DNA from: Bacilli bacterium
Lineage (GTDB): Bacteria > Bacillota_I > Bacilli_A > Haloplasmatales > Haloplasmataceae
Reading direction: 5' to 3'
Length of the DNA: 15,417 nucleotides
NCBI GenBank assembly: GCA_012513195.1
Contig: JAAZCR010000048.1
Coordinates: 1 to 15,417, forward strand
Positions 1-8,615 of the stretch are shown here, one piece after another. Both the position numbers and the translations under genes were made by a program. The notes below the pieces were generated by a model. That model was given only the letters and a program-made list of their open reading frames with translations, was not told where the DNA came from and ran no database searches. Within the stretch, counting starts at the first letter, position 1; each line of letters begins with the position of its first letter.

Positions 1-209
1 ATGTTATTCCTTATACACCTCAAGAATTAGAAAGCGCAATGCATCATCACGAATTACCTGAAAAGAGTAAAACTGTAGTTTATATTAATCTCGCTCAAAT
101 GGGTGTTGGTGGCGATGATTCTTGGGGCGCACCGATTCATCCTGAATTCATCTTACATTCAGAAAAGAACTATAATTTTGAATTCATTCTCAAAGGTATT
201 GTTAAGTAG
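1..209 (+). CDS. lacZ: GH2 beta-galactosidase, C-terminal end (partial)
   Basis: Only the last 68 codons are present, read in the frame that starts at base 3 and ends with TAG at 207-209. The translation contains QMGVGGDDSWGAPIHPEF, the signature of the C-terminal small-chain domain (Bgal_small_N, domain 5) of LacZ-type GH2 beta-galactosidases; E. coli LacZ has MGIGGDDSWSP at the matching place. In LacZ this tryptophan-containing loop reaches the active site and helps bind galactose. The family hydrolyses terminal beta-galactosides, but catalytic residues, start and any signal peptide are outside the window. The stop is 17 bases before araB, so it should be co-transcribed with the arabinose genes, which suggests a galactan, arabinogalactan or similar substrate. 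Some GH2 relatives act on beta- or alpha-linked arabinopyranose, so the precise specificity is inference. Confidence 0.85.
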   Translation, partial: VIPYTPQELESAMHHHELPEKSKTVVYINLAQMGVGGDDSWGAPIHPEFILHSEKNYNFEFILKGIVK

Positions 210-226
210 TTTAGGAGGTGCAATGC

Positions 227-1888
227 ATGGCTAAGTATTCTATCGGCATTGATTACGGTACCCTCAGCGGTCGTGCAGTATTATTAAATCTTGAAACTGG
301 TCAAGAAGTTGCTACATCTGTTAAGAATTATACGCATGGCGTAATGGATAATGAGTTACCAGACGGGACCAAACTTGGTCCCGACTGGGCTTTACAACAT
401 CCACAAGATTATCTTGAAGTCTTACAAACAACCATTCCAGATGTTCTTAAAAAAGCTAATGTAAGCCCAGATGATGTTGTAGGCTTAGGTATTGATTTCA
501 CCGCTTGCACAATTTTACCGACCTACAAAGATGGGACCCCTCTATGTATGGTAGAGAAGTATAAGAGTCGTCCCCATGCTTATGTTAAATTATGGAAACA
601 TCATGCTGCCCAAGCCTATGCCAATAAATTAAATGAAATTGCGATGGAGCGCAACGAATCTTTCCTCCAACGTTATGGCGGTAAAATTAGTAGCGAATGG
701 GCAATTGCGAAGATTTGGCAAATTCTTGAAGAAGATGAAGAAATCTATAATGAAATGGACCGTTTCATCGAAGCTACTGACTGGGTAGTGATGATGCTTA
801 CGGGAAATGAAACACGTAACAGTTGTACTGCAGGCTATAAAGCAATTTGGAGTAAACGTGAAGGATTCCCTTCCAATGAATTCTTTAAAGCTCTTAATCC
901 TAAGTTAGAACATGTCATTGATGAAAAATTCTCTCGCAATATTCTACCAATCGGCTCCAAAGCAGGCGAGATTAATGAGTTCGGTGCCAAGTTAACAGGC
1001 TTAAACGTAGGTACAGCTGTGGCAGTAGGTAATGTTGATGCCCATGTTTCTGTCCCAGCTGTAGGAATTACTGAACCTGGTAAAATGTTAATGATTATGG
1101 GAACTAGTACATGCCATATGTTACTAGGCGAGGAAGAAAAAATGGTTCCTGGTATGTGTGGTGTTGTTGAAGATGGTATCTTACCTGGTTATTTAGGTTA
1201 TGAGGCTGGTCAAAGTTGTGTTGGAGACCACTTCTATTGGTTCGTAAATAACTGTGTACCACAAGAATATTTCGATGAAGCGAAAAAACTTGGTCTTGAC
1301 ATTCATCAATATCTAACAGAAAAGGCACGTGGATTAAAACCAGGACAAAGTGGTTTACTAGCCCTTGACTGGTGGAATGGTAATCGAAGTGTCTTAGTTG
1401 ATGCTGACTTAACAGGTTTATTAATTGGATGCACATTATTAACGAAACCAGAAGAAATATATCGAGCTTTAATCGAAGCAACTGCTTTTGGTACGCGCAT
1501 GATTGTTGAAACATTCCGGGAAAGTGGAGTACCAGTTAAGGAACTCTATGCTTGTGGTGGAATTGCGGAGAAAAATAGCTTAATCATGCAAATCTATAGC
1601 GATGTTACTAATATGGAAATTCGCATTAGTGATTCTCCTCAAACACCAGCTCTTGGTGCTGCCATGTTTGGTGCTGTAGCGGCAGGAAAAGAAAAGAGTG
1701 GTTATGAAGACATTTATGACATCGCGAAGAAGTTAGGTAAGATTAAAGATGTTGTTTATCGTCCTATTCCAGAAAATGTTAAGGTTTATGATAAATTATT
1801 TGCGGAATATAAGATTTTACATGACTATTTCGGTCGTGGATTAAATGATGTTATGAAACGCTTAAAGAAAATCAAGCAAGGTGAATAA
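227..1888 (+). CDS. araB: L-ribulokinase
   Basis: AraB phosphorylates L-ribulose with ATP to L-ribulose 5-phosphate in the cytoplasm, the second step of L-arabinose catabolism. The 553-residue protein has the FGGY carbohydrate-kinase layout. It has a phosphate-binding motif [11 protein letters not shown] at residues 6-16, substrate-pocket motif DFTACT at 90-95, the second-domain ATP-binding strand [10 protein letters not shown] at 289-298 and the CGGIAEKN motif from 443. E. coli AraB is 566 residues, so it is full length. I chose ATG at 227, not the in-frame GTG at 218, because AGGAGG at 213-218 then lies 8 bases upstream, while the GTG overlaps it. It starts 17 bases after the GH2 gene and ends 3 bases before araD. 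A GC-rich inverted repeat lies inside it at 364-383. Confidence 0.97.
   Translation: MAKYSIGIDYGTLSGRAVLLNLETGQEVATSVKNYTHGVMDNELPDGTKLGPDWALQHPQDYLEVLQTTIPDVLKKANVSPDDVVGLGIDFTACTILPTYKDGTPLCMVEKYKSRPHAYVKLWKHHAAQAYANKLNEIAMERNESFLQRYGGKISSEWAIAKIWQILEEDEEIYNEMDRFIEATDWVVMMLTGNETRNSCTAGYKAIWSKREGFPSNEFFKALNPKLEHVIDEKFSRNILPIGSKAGEINEFGAKLTGLNVGTAVAVGNVDAHVSVPAVGITEPGKMLMIMGTSTCHMLLGEEEKMVPGMCGVVEDGILPGYLGYEAGQSCVGDHFYWFVNNCVPQEYFDEAKKLGLDIHQYLTEKARGLKPGQSGLLALDWWNGNRSVLVDADLTGLLIGCTLLTKPEEIYRALIEATAFGTRMIVETFRESGVPVKELYACGGIAEKNSLIMQIYSDVTNMEIRISDSPQTPALGAAMFGAVAAGKEKSGYEDIYDIAKKLGKIKDVVYRPIPENVKVYDKLFAEYKILHDYFGRGLNDVMKRLKKIKQGE
364..383. repeat. Perfect 9-bp inverted repeat inside araB
   Basis: CGGGACCAA (364-372) and TTGGTCCCG (375-383) are exact reverse complements around a 2-base centre. 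The protein segment it encodes ([10 protein letters not shown]) is conserved in ribulokinases, so part of the symmetry may be forced by the protein, but codon choice completes it. The GC content is much higher than the surroundings. It could be an intragenic operator, an mRNA hairpin, or chance. Confidence 0.5.
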
Positions 1889-1891
1889 TAC

Positions 1892-2602
1892 ATGTTAGAA
1901 GCGTTAAAAGAACAAGTCTATCGGGCTAATATGGACTTAGTTAAACACAATTTAATTATCTTTACATGGGGAAATGCTAGTGGTATTGACCGGGAAACAG
2001 GCTTAGTTGTCATTAAGCCAAGCGGTGTTGATTACGATAGATTAACGCCTAATGATATGGTTGTTGTTAGTTTAGATGGAAAAGTCGTAGAAGGGCATCT
2101 TCGCCCTTCAAGCGACACTGCGACCCATTTAGAGATTTATCGTAACTTCCCAGAAATTGGGGGAATCGTGCATACTCATAGTACCTATGCGACGATTTTT
2201 GCGCAAGCTGGTCGGAGTGTGCTACCATATGGTACGACTCATGCTGATTATTTCTACGGTCCCGTGCCACTAACTAGAGCTCTAACTGAGACTGAAATTA
2301 ATACCGATTATGAATTAAACACGGGAAAAGTTATCGTGGAAACATTAAAACTTAATAATATTGATCCTTTGGCAGTACCAGGAGTTTTAGTAAAAAATCA
2401 TGGACCATTTACATATGGTAAAACCGCTCATGATGCGGTTTATCATGCCGTTGTTTTAGAAGAAGTGGCAAAGATGGCCCTCTTCACTGAGTTGCTAAAT
2501 CCTCAGGTTGCTACCTTAGATCAATATTTATTAGACAAACATTACTATCGTAAACATGGCAAAAATGCTTACTATGGACAAAACAATTCAGGGAAGGAGT
2601 GA
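1892..2602 (+). CDS. araD: L-ribulose-5-phosphate 4-epimerase
   Basis: AraD is a zinc-dependent class II aldolase-fold enzyme that converts L-ribulose 5-phosphate to D-xylulose 5-phosphate, feeding arabinose into the pentose phosphate pathway. The protein is 236 residues against 231 in E. coli. The metal ligands are visible as H94 and H96 in [14 protein letters not shown] and H170 in [11 protein letters not shown]75 in RPSSDTATH matches the catalytic Asp of the family. The N-terminus [23 protein letters not shown] is typical. It begins 3 bases after the araB stop, with only a modest AAGGTGAA ribosome site inside the end of araB, so translation is probably coupled. It stops with TGA 7 bases before araA, which shows that TGA is a stop codon here. 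Confidence 0.97.
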   Translation: MLEALKEQVYRANMDLVKHNLIIFTWGNASGIDRETGLVVIKPSGVDYDRLTPNDMVVVSLDGKVVEGHLRPSSDTATHLEIYRNFPEIGGIVHTHSTYATIFAQAGRSVLPYGTTHADYFYGPVPLTRALTETEINTDYELNTGKVIVETLKLNNIDPLAVPGVLVKNHGPFTYGKTAHDAVYHAVVLEEVAKMALFTELLNPQVATLDQYLLDKHYYRKHGKNAYYGQNNSGKE

Positions 2603-2609
2603 ATTAGTT

Positions 2610-4085
2610 ATGAAAAAAACTGTATGGTTTATCACTGGTAGTCAACATTTATACGGAGAAGAGGCTCTAAAACAAGTTGCGATTAACAGTAGAGTAATCG
2701 CTGAATACATCAATCAACATATGGAAGGTTTATGTGATATCATTTTCAAAGGTGTTGTTTCTACACCAAATGAAATTACCGAAGTATGCCGGGAAGTAAA
2801 TGCTGACGATAATTGTATCGGTGTTATTACATGGATGCATACCTTTAGTCCTGCCAAAATGTGGATTAACGGTTTAACTAAACTTAACAAACCACAATTA
2901 CATTTAAATACACAATATAATAAAGCCTTACCTTGGGATAAGATTGATATGGACTTTATGAACCTCAATCAATCAGCTCATGGTGACCTTGAATATGGCT
3001 TTATTAATGCCCGTTTACGTTTACCACGTAAAGTAGTAGTAGGTCATTGGCAAGATGAAGAAGTAATTAATGAAATCAAAGCATGGGTTAGAGTTGCTTC
3101 AAGCATCTATGCTTCTAAAAATACTAAAGTTGCTCGTTTTGGCGATAATATGCGTTATGTTGCCGTTACTGAAGGCGACAAGGTTGAAGCTGAAATTAAG
3201 TTAGGGTGGAGCGTAAATGGTTACGGTGTTGGCGATTTAGTTGAATATGTAAAACGCGTCGATGAAAAAGAAATTGACAAATTGATGGAAGAGTATAAAG
3301 AAAAATATACAATTAACACCGATAATATCGCTTCTGTCCGTTATCAAGCACGCTTAGAAATCGCGATTGAAAAATTCTTAACTGATGGTGGCTTTAACGC
3401 CTTTACAACTACTTTTGAGGATTTACATGGACTAGAACAATTACCAGGTCTTGCAGCGCAAAGATTAATGGAAAAAGGTTATGGTTTTGGTGCTGAAGGT
3501 GACTGGAAATTATCCGCATTAACTTATGTATTAAAATCAATGGGTAAAGGCTTACCTGGCGGAACAGCCTTTATGGAAAACTATACCTATCACCTAGAAA
3601 AAGACAATGAAAGTGTTCTTGGTGCCCATATGTTAGAAATTTGCCCAACCTTAGCACAAGGCGAAGTAAAAATTGAAGTTCATCCATTAAGCATTGGAGG
3701 TAAAGCAGATCCTGCTCGTTTCGTGTTTAATGGATTAACTGGTCCTGGTTTAATGGTAACCTTAGTTGATATGGGTGACCGTTTCCGCATGATTGTTAAT
3801 AAAGTGGAATTATTACCAATTCCTCAAGCCATGCCAAAATTACCAGTAGCACGCGTCTTATGGAAACCACTACCTAATCTAAAAGATGCAACTGCTGCAT
3901 GGATTTATGCTGGTGGCGCTCATCACTCAGTATTAACAACGCAATTAAATGTTGAAGATTTACGTTTATTTGCGAAGTATCTTGATATTGAATTTGTCTT
4001 AATCGATGAAAATCTCGACCTTGCGAAATTTGAACAAGAATTAATGATTAATGATGTCATTTGGAAACTTAAGGGAATTAAATAG
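2610..4085 (+). CDS. araA: L-arabinose isomerase
   Basis: AraA interconverts L-arabinose and L-ribulose with a divalent metal (Mn), the first step of the pathway. The 491-residue protein starts [20 protein letters not shown], the classic AraA N-terminus, and B. subtilis AraA is of similar length (496). The metal and catalytic residues are in place: E296 in [10 protein letters not shown]323 in [10 protein letters not shown]340 in [10 protein letters not shown] and H438/H439 in AGGAHHSVL. The spacing agrees with E306, E333, H350 and H450 of E. coli. The start at 2610 is preferred over upstream in-frame ATGs because AAGGAG (2594-2599) sits 10 bases before it and homology begins exactly there. 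It follows araD by 7 bases and ends with TAG, whose last two bases begin the ribosome site of the next gene. Confidence 0.98.
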   Translation: MKKTVWFITGSQHLYGEEALKQVAINSRVIAEYINQHMEGLCDIIFKGVVSTPNEITEVCREVNADDNCIGVITWMHTFSPAKMWINGLTKLNKPQLHLNTQYNKALPWDKIDMDFMNLNQSAHGDLEYGFINARLRLPRKVVVGHWQDEEVINEIKAWVRVASSIYASKNTKVARFGDNMRYVAVTEGDKVEAEIKLGWSVNGYGVGDLVEYVKRVDEKEIDKLMEEYKEKYTINTDNIASVRYQARLEIAIEKFLTDGGFNAFTTTFEDLHGLEQLPGLAAQRLMEKGYGFGAEGDWKLSALTYVLKSMGKGLPGGTAFMENYTYHLEKDNESVLGAHMLEICPTLAQGEVKIEVHPLSIGGKADPARFVFNGLTGPGLMVTLVDMGDRFRMIVNKVELLPIPQAMPKLPVARVLWKPLPNLKDATAAWIYAGGAHHSVLTTQLNVEDLRLFAKYLDIEFVLIDENLDLAKFEQELMINDVIWKLKGIK

Positions 4086-4095
4086 GAGGAAGATT

Positions 4096-5565
4096 ATGAA
4101 ACTTGTAGTCAATGCAGATATCAAAAAAGGTAAGATTAATCGTAACATCTATGGTCATTTCTCAGAACATCTAGGAAGATGTATTTATGGCGGCATTTGG
4201 GTAGGTGAAGATTCACCCATTCCAAACATTGATGGTATTCGTAAAGATGTCTTAGAAGCTTTAAAAGAGCTTAATATTCCAGTTTTACGTTGGCCTGGTG
4301 GTTGTTTCGCGGATGAATATCATTGGAAAGATGGTGTTGGTCCTAAAGAAAACCGCAAAAAGATGATTAATACCCACTGGGGTGGAGTTGTTGAAAACAA
4401 CCACTTTGGTACCCATGAATTCTTACGTTTATGTGAATTATTAGGTTGCGAACCATATATTTGCGTTAACGTTGGTAGTGGTACAGTACAAGAAGCTTCT
4501 GAATGGATTGAATACATGACCTTTGATGGCGAATCACCAATGGCAAATTGGCGTAGAGCTAATGGTCGCGAAAATCCTTGGAAAGTTAAGTATATTGGTG
4601 TAGGTAATGAATCTTGGGGTTGCGGTGGTAACATGCGTCCTGAATACTATGCTGATGAATACCGCCGTTATCAAACTTACATAAGAAATTATGGTGATAA
4701 TCGTATTTATCGAATCGCTTGCGGTCCAAATGCGGATGATTACAATTGGACTGAAGTATTAATGCGTAATGCTCATTGGCATATGAATGGTTTAAGTTTA
4801 CATTATTACACCATACCTCATAACTGGCATCATAAAGGTTCAGCAACGATTTTCGATGAAAAAGAATATTTCATCACATTAAAGAAAACCATGTACATGG
4901 ATGAATTAATTACTAAACACAGCACTATTATGGACAAATACGATCCAGCTAAACGTGTTGGCTTAATCGTTGATGAATGGGGTACATGGTATGATGTTGA
5001 ACCCGGTACAAACCCAGGCTTCCTCTATCAACAAAATACATTACGTGATGCATTAGTCGCCGCTATTAACTTTGCGATTTTCCATAAACATTGTGATCGT
5101 GTCCAAATGGCTAACATCGCGCAAACAGTTAACGTGCTCCAAGCTGTCATTTTAACTGAAGGTGCTGAAATGGTCTTAACACCAACATATCATGTCTTCA
5201 ACATGTTCAAAGTGCATCAAGATGCTGACTACATTGAACTTAACTATGATAGTCCTAAGTATAAGATGGATAATGAAGAAATCCCTCAAGTTGTGGCTAC
5301 TGCTTCAACAAAAGATGGCGTTCTTCATATCTCATTATGCAATCTTGATCCTCATAACGATATTGATGTTAATGTTGAATTACGTGGTAATCAATATAAA
5401 GAAGTTTCTGGTACAATTCTTACAGCACCAGCTATTAACTCTTATAACTCCTTTGAAAATAAGAATGTCGTTGCACCACAAAACTTCGATGGCGCTAAAT
5501 TAACCAACGATGGTTTAGTAATCAGTTTACCAGCTAAATCAGTGGTGACTGTTGCGTTAAAATAA
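4096..5565 (+). CDS. abfA: GH51 alpha-L-arabinofuranosidase, intracellular
   Basis: This retaining glycosidase releases terminal alpha-L-arabinofuranose from arabinan, arabinoxylan or arabinogalactan oligosaccharides. The 489-residue protein has the GH51 TIM barrel, with acid/base E172 in [12 protein letters not shown] and nucleophile E294 in LIVDEWGTW; Geobacillus AbfA uses E175 and E294. The N-terminal [20 protein letters not shown] and [14 protein letters not shown] motifs are diagnostic. A beta-sandwich C-terminal domain ends the protein at VVTVALK. There is no signal peptide, so it should work on imported oligosaccharides. The start at 4096 is supported by AGGAGG at 4084-4089, which overlaps the araA stop. 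Its TAA shares its last base with the ATG of the next gene. Direct linkage to araBDA implies that the released arabinose is used at once. Confidence 0.97.
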   Translation: MKLVVNADIKKGKINRNIYGHFSEHLGRCIYGGIWVGEDSPIPNIDGIRKDVLEALKELNIPVLRWPGGCFADEYHWKDGVGPKENRKKMINTHWGGVVENNHFGTHEFLRLCELLGCEPYICVNVGSGTVQEASEWIEYMTFDGESPMANWRRANGRENPWKVKYIGVGNESWGCGGNMRPEYYADEYRRYQTYIRNYGDNRIYRIACGPNADDYNWTEVLMRNAHWHMNGLSLHYYTIPHNWHHKGSATIFDEKEYFITLKKTMYMDELITKHSTIMDKYDPAKRVGLIVDEWGTWYDVEPGTNPGFLYQQNTLRDALVAAINFAIFHKHCDRVQMANIAQTVNVLQAVILTEGAEMVLTPTYHVFNMFKVHQDADYIELNYDSPKYKMDNEEIPQVVATASTKDGVLHISLCNLDPHNDIDVNVELRGNQYKEVSGTILTAPAINSYNSFENKNVVAPQNFDGAKLTNDGLVISLPAKSVVTVALK

Positions 5566-5834
5566 TGGATCACAACCGTAAATGTAAATCTTGTGATGTA
5601 AAAATTACTATAACTGAAGAAGAATTATTGGATTTAATTGATGATTTACGTAAGCGTGGGGTAGACATCGCTAGTTACGATGTCTACCAACGCCGTTTAG
5701 AAAAGTGTTATAAATGTCCGCATTTAGATTTAACAGGAACCTGTCAATTATGTGGTTGTTTTGTAAAAATCAGAGCTTATGACAAAAATAAAGATTGTCC
5801 AGATTATTGTGAATCACGCTGGCAAGATATTTGA
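5565..5834 (+). CDS. Small cysteine-rich DUF6171-like protein
   Basis: This is an 89-residue protein of unknown function. It has nine cysteines: C7 and C10 (CKSC), C48 and C51 (CYKC), C60, C63 and C65 (CQLCGC), C78 and C82. The CxLCGCFVxxRA block followed by a CP motif matches my memory of the DUF6171 family of Bacillota; the paired cysteines suggest a small zinc-binding fold. A helix (about residues 17-45) separates the first pair from the rest. Its ATG overlaps the abfA stop by one base (TAATG) and no strong ribosome site is visible, so translation is probably coupled to abfA. It is followed by a terminator at 5845-5883, making it the last gene of the main operon. Why a zinc-ribbon-like protein sits in an arabinose operon is unknown. 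An 11-bp inverted repeat lies in its coding region (5660-5688). Confidence 0.85.
   Translation: MDHNRKCKSCDVKITITEEELLDLIDDLRKRGVDIASYDVYQRRLEKCYKCPHLDLTGTCQLCGCFVKIRAYDKNKDCPDYCESRWQDI
5660..5688. repeat. Perfect 11-bp inverted repeat inside the DUF6171-like gene
   Basis: GGTAGACATCG (5660-5670) and CGATGTCTACC (5678-5688) are exact reverse complements with a 7-base spacer. It lies in the coding region for residues 32-42 (GVDIASYDVYQ). The RNA would form a stable stem-loop with about 55% GC in an AT-rich transcript. There is no T tract after it, so it is not an intrinsic terminator. Its role (operator, RNA stabiliser, processing site) is unknown. Confidence 0.6.
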
Positions 5835-5844
5835 TATTTGATTA

Positions 5845-5883
5845 AAAAAATAAAGATAAGTTTTATACTTATCTTTATTTTTT
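5845..5883 (+). terminator. A/T-rich intrinsic terminator after the ara operon
   Basis: A 16-bp perfect stem (5845-5860 with 5868-5883) has a 7-base loop and its right arm ends in a run of six T. The left arm begins with an A run, so it could act in both directions. The stem has few G/C pairs, so partial read-through into the GH127 gene, which begins only 29 bases later, is likely. A TATACT hexamer lies at 5864-5869 in the loop but has no convincing -35 element. Confidence 0.75.
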
Positions 5884-5912
5884 AGATTTAAATTTGAAAG
5901 GGTGAAGAATTT

Positions 5913-7862
5913 ATGTCAACTCTTTATACTTCAAAATATATTAATCATAAACATGTAAATATAGATGATGCCTTTTGGAACCCCATTCTTAAACTTGTTG
6001 GAGAAGAAGTTCTTCCTTATCAATGGGAAGTATTAAACGCCCGCGTTCCAGGTATTGAAAAGAGTCATGCGATTCAAAACTTGCGTATCGCTGCAGGTGA
6101 TGCCACTGGTGACTTCTATGGCTTTGTTTTTCAAGATAGTGACGTTGCGAAATGGTTAGAAGCTGTTGGTTTTTACTTGCAAAAGCATAAGAATGAAGCT
6201 TTAGAAAAAATTGCTGATGAAGTTATAGAATTGATTAGTAGAGCGCAAATGCCAGATGGCTATCTAGATACGTATTTTCAAATAAAAGAGCCCCATAAAC
6301 GCTGGACGAATCTCTATGAATGCCATGAATTATATGTGGCAGGTCATTTGATAGAAGCTGGTGTCGCCTATTATGAAGCAACAGGTAAATCCAAAATCTT
6401 AGAAGTCTGTTGTAAGATGGCTGATCACTTAGTAAAGATGTTTGGGGAAGAGGAAGGTAAAATTAAAGGTTATCCAGGTCATCAAGAAATAGAACTAGCA
6501 CTAGTAAAACTATATAATGTGACACAAAGAGAAGAATATCTCAACTTAGCGCGCTTCTTTATAACAGAAAGAGGTAAAGAGCCTAATTATTTCGTGATTG
6601 AATGGGAAACAACTCGTAATAAAATGACGCATTGGGGTAATCATCCTTGTGGGAAACCAGACTTAAAATATAATCAAGCCCATCAACCAATATATGATCA
6701 ACAAGTTGCTGTAGGTCATGCTGTACGCGCTATGTACATGTATACAGGTATGGCTGATGTTGCTGCCTTAACTAATGATGACAAACTTTTACAAGCATGT
6801 CAAACACTATGGGATAATGTGACCAAGAAACAAATGTATATAACAGGTGGCGTAGGTTCAAATGTACATGGAGAATCTTTTTCTTTTGATTATGATTTAC
6901 CTAATGATACAATGTATTGTGAAACTTGTGCTTCCATTGGTTTAATCTTTTTTGCTCAGCGGCTTCAACAAATTATTCCTAATAGTGAGTATGCGGATAT
7001 CATTGAAAAATGTTTATATAATATTGTTTTAGGTTCAATTTCAGCTGATGGTAAACGCTACTTTTACGTTAATCCGCTTGAAGTAGATCCAATTAGTTCT
7101 AAATTAGATTCACGTAAACATCATGTTAAACCAGAACGTCAACCTTGGTTTAGTTGTGCATGTTGTCCACCAAATGTAGTAAGATTGTTAACATCGTTAG
7201 GAAATTATATATATACATCTAATGATAAAGAGATTTATTTGCATCAATATATCAGTAGCGATTTAATTTATAAGATTAAAGACACTGATGTAAAAATTAC
7301 TCAACAAGGTAGTTACTTAGAAGACGGTAAAATGCATATAACACTATCTCTACCAACTCCTGCGGAGTTTACATTAGCACTAAGAATTCCTAAGTGGGCA
7401 AAGCAAGCGATAATAAAGATAAATGGTGAAGAAATTAAGTATAGTAATTATCTTGTCGATGGGTATGTTAAGTTGACGAGAGTTTGGAATGATCAAGACA
7501 CGATTAGTATTAAGTTTGCCCTTGGGATCATAATTATGGAAAGCCATCCATTTGTAAAATATAACACTGGTAAAGTATGCGTCATGCGAGGACCATTAGT
7601 ATATTGTCTAGAAGAAGTTGATAACGGTAAGAATTTAGCGGGATTAAGTTTAGATATCACTAAACCTTTACATTATCATCAAGATGGTAGAATTGGTTAT
7701 ATTATTGGTAATGGTTATCGCCTAACGCTTACTGGTTGGGATGGTATGTTATATCGTCCATTAATGCAAACTGAAGAATCTTGTGAACTTAGATTTGTAC
7801 CATACCATACTTGGGGTAATCGCGGTGTTGGCGAGATGATGGTATGGATTAGAAAGCATTAA
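5913..7862 (+). CDS. GH127 beta-L-arabinofuranosidase
   Basis: This enzyme removes beta-L-arabinofuranosyl residues, as found on plant extensins and some pectin side chains. The 649-residue protein aligns closely in numbering with HypBA1 of Bifidobacterium longum. Acid/base E321 is in HGESFSFDYD (E322 in HypBA1). The zinc-thiolate site is E337 and C339 in YCETCASIG together with C417 and C418 in FSCACCPPN, C417 being the nucleophile. The barrel motifs AGDATGDFYGF, QMPDGYLDTYF and LYECHELYVAGH are present, followed by beta-sandwich domains. No signal peptide is seen, so it is cytoplasmic. GAAAGGGTG at 5896-5904 is the ribosome site for ATG 5913. No clear promoter lies in the 29 bases after the upstream terminator, so expression may depend on read-through. 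The stop codon overlaps its own terminator. Confidence 0.95.
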   Translation: MSTLYTSKYINHKHVNIDDAFWNPILKLVGEEVLPYQWEVLNARVPGIEKSHAIQNLRIAAGDATGDFYGFVFQDSDVAKWLEAVGFYLQKHKNEALEKIADEVIELISRAQMPDGYLDTYFQIKEPHKRWTNLYECHELYVAGHLIEAGVAYYEATGKSKILEVCCKMADHLVKMFGEEEGKIKGYPGHQEIELALVKLYNVTQREEYLNLARFFITERGKEPNYFVIEWETTRNKMTHWGNHPCGKPDLKYNQAHQPIYDQQVAVGHAVRAMYMYTGMADVAALTNDDKLLQACQTLWDNVTKKQMYITGGVGSNVHGESFSFDYDLPNDTMYCETCASIGLIFFAQRLQQIIPNSEYADIIEKCLYNIVLGSISADGKRYFYVNPLEVDPISSKLDSRKHHVKPERQPWFSCACCPPNVVRLLTSLGNYIYTSNDKEIYLHQYISSDLIYKIKDTDVKITQQGSYLEDGKMHITLSLPTPAEFTLALRIPKWAKQAIIKINGEEIKYSNYLVDGYVKLTRVWNDQDTISIKFALGIIIMESHPFVKYNTGKVCVMRGPLVYCLEEVDNGKNLAGLSLDITKPLHYHQDGRIGYIIGNGYRLTLTGWDGMLYRPLMQTEESCELRFVPYHTWGNRGVGEMMVWIRKH

Positions 7863-7894
7863 ACCACTAGTATTAACTAGTGGTTTTCTTTTTT
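7861..7894 (+). terminator. Intrinsic terminator of the GH127 gene
   Basis: An 11-bp stem (7861-7871 with 7876-7886) has a 4-base loop and is followed by a T-rich tail broken by one C. The left arm begins inside the GH127 stop codon. Confidence 0.9.
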
Positions 7895-8615
7895 CTGGTA
7901 ATTTGTGATTTATTGATTTCTTTGGTAACATCTGTAGATAAAAATTAGAAATAAATTATTAACAGATGAATAAACTGTTTTAGTGATGTTCGACACTAAT
8001 TGACAACTAATTAGTAGAGTTTTTTTAATATAAGAAATCTAGTAGTTATTATGTTAGGTTTGTAATTTAGCAATAATTAAAACTAATAATTTAACAAAAA
8101 AAGATAAACTAAATTTAATTAATACTCATTAAATTCAAATATATAATAATATTATTAAATTTGTAATTAATTAAAAAATAGTAATATAATCCATTTTTTA
8201 TATAAAATAATGCATTTTGTCTGCGCTTTCATTGATTATAATTAACTTAAAGATATGAGAAAATCTACTAATCGTAGAACAGTAAAAGATAGAAACTCCT
8301 TTAATTGTAATTTCCATTAATTTTTACAAGGAAACCTTATAACTATATGTAACAAAGTTATGAACTAGAGAAAGAAAACTTATGTTAAATGCCTATTAGA
8401 ATAATTTAAACAGTAGAAATTTAGTAAAATAATTAAAGTAAATCTGTGAAATCACGAAGTTTACTAATTCATAAACTATATAATAAAATAATAGTAAAAT
8501 AATTTAATAAAATTGGTAAATATTCTTTATTTTCATGAAAAATTATAGTAAAATTATTATACTATAGAAGTTGTTGTCTTTTGTTTATTATTGTTTTATA
8601 TGAGGGGAGAAAATT
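7895..8615. other. Long AT-rich intergenic region without a supported gene
   Basis: I see no credible ORF, tRNA or rRNA in these roughly 720 bases; the longest ATG reading frames are about 20 codons with poor ribosome sites. Structure that is visible: an inverted repeat CATCTGT/ACAGATG (7929-7935 with 7962-7968); a 6-bp hairpin TTAGTG/CACTAA near 7979-7998, followed by CTAATT/AATTAG and a run of seven T near 8030, which together could be a second weak terminator; an imperfect inverted repeat GTAAA...GTG / CAC...TTTAC at 8438-8464; and three copies of a TAGTAAAAT(A/T)ATT motif near 8422, 8492 and 8546. The last part must contain the promoter and leader of the regulator that starts at 8616. AGGGGAG at 8603-8609 is that gene's ribosome site. 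Confidence 0.6.
8544..8566. promoter_or_regulatory. Candidate operator or promoter before the first LacI-family gene
   Basis: TATAGTA (8544-8550) and TACTATA (8560-8566) form an exact 7-bp inverted repeat with a 9-base spacer. TATACT at 8558-8563 could be a -10 box, which would place the palindrome over the promoter, about 50 bases before the start codon. This fits autoregulation by a dimeric repressor. In such AT-rich DNA chance symmetry is possible, and no good -35 box is visible. Confidence 0.3.

Noticed and set aside
1104..1514. Minus-strand open frames opposite araB (also 1306-1500)
   Set aside because: They lie wholly opposite a well-supported kinase gene, have no ribosome site and encode low-complexity products; they are shadows.
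4320..4846. Minus-strand open frames opposite abfA, and a plus-strand frame at 5192-5503 inside abfA
   Set aside because: They overlap conserved GH51 sequence in other frames, with no family features of their own.
8218..8231. TGTCTGCGCTTTCA resembles a CcpA cre site with one mismatch to the relaxed consensus
   Set aside because: It lies about 385 bases before the nearest start codon, no promoter is recognisable around it, and a single near-match to a degenerate consensus is weak.
8255..8320. 21-codon ORF starting MRKSTNRRTVKDRN in the long spacer
   Set aside because: It has no proper ribosome site, and such frames are expected by chance; no evidence that it is translated.
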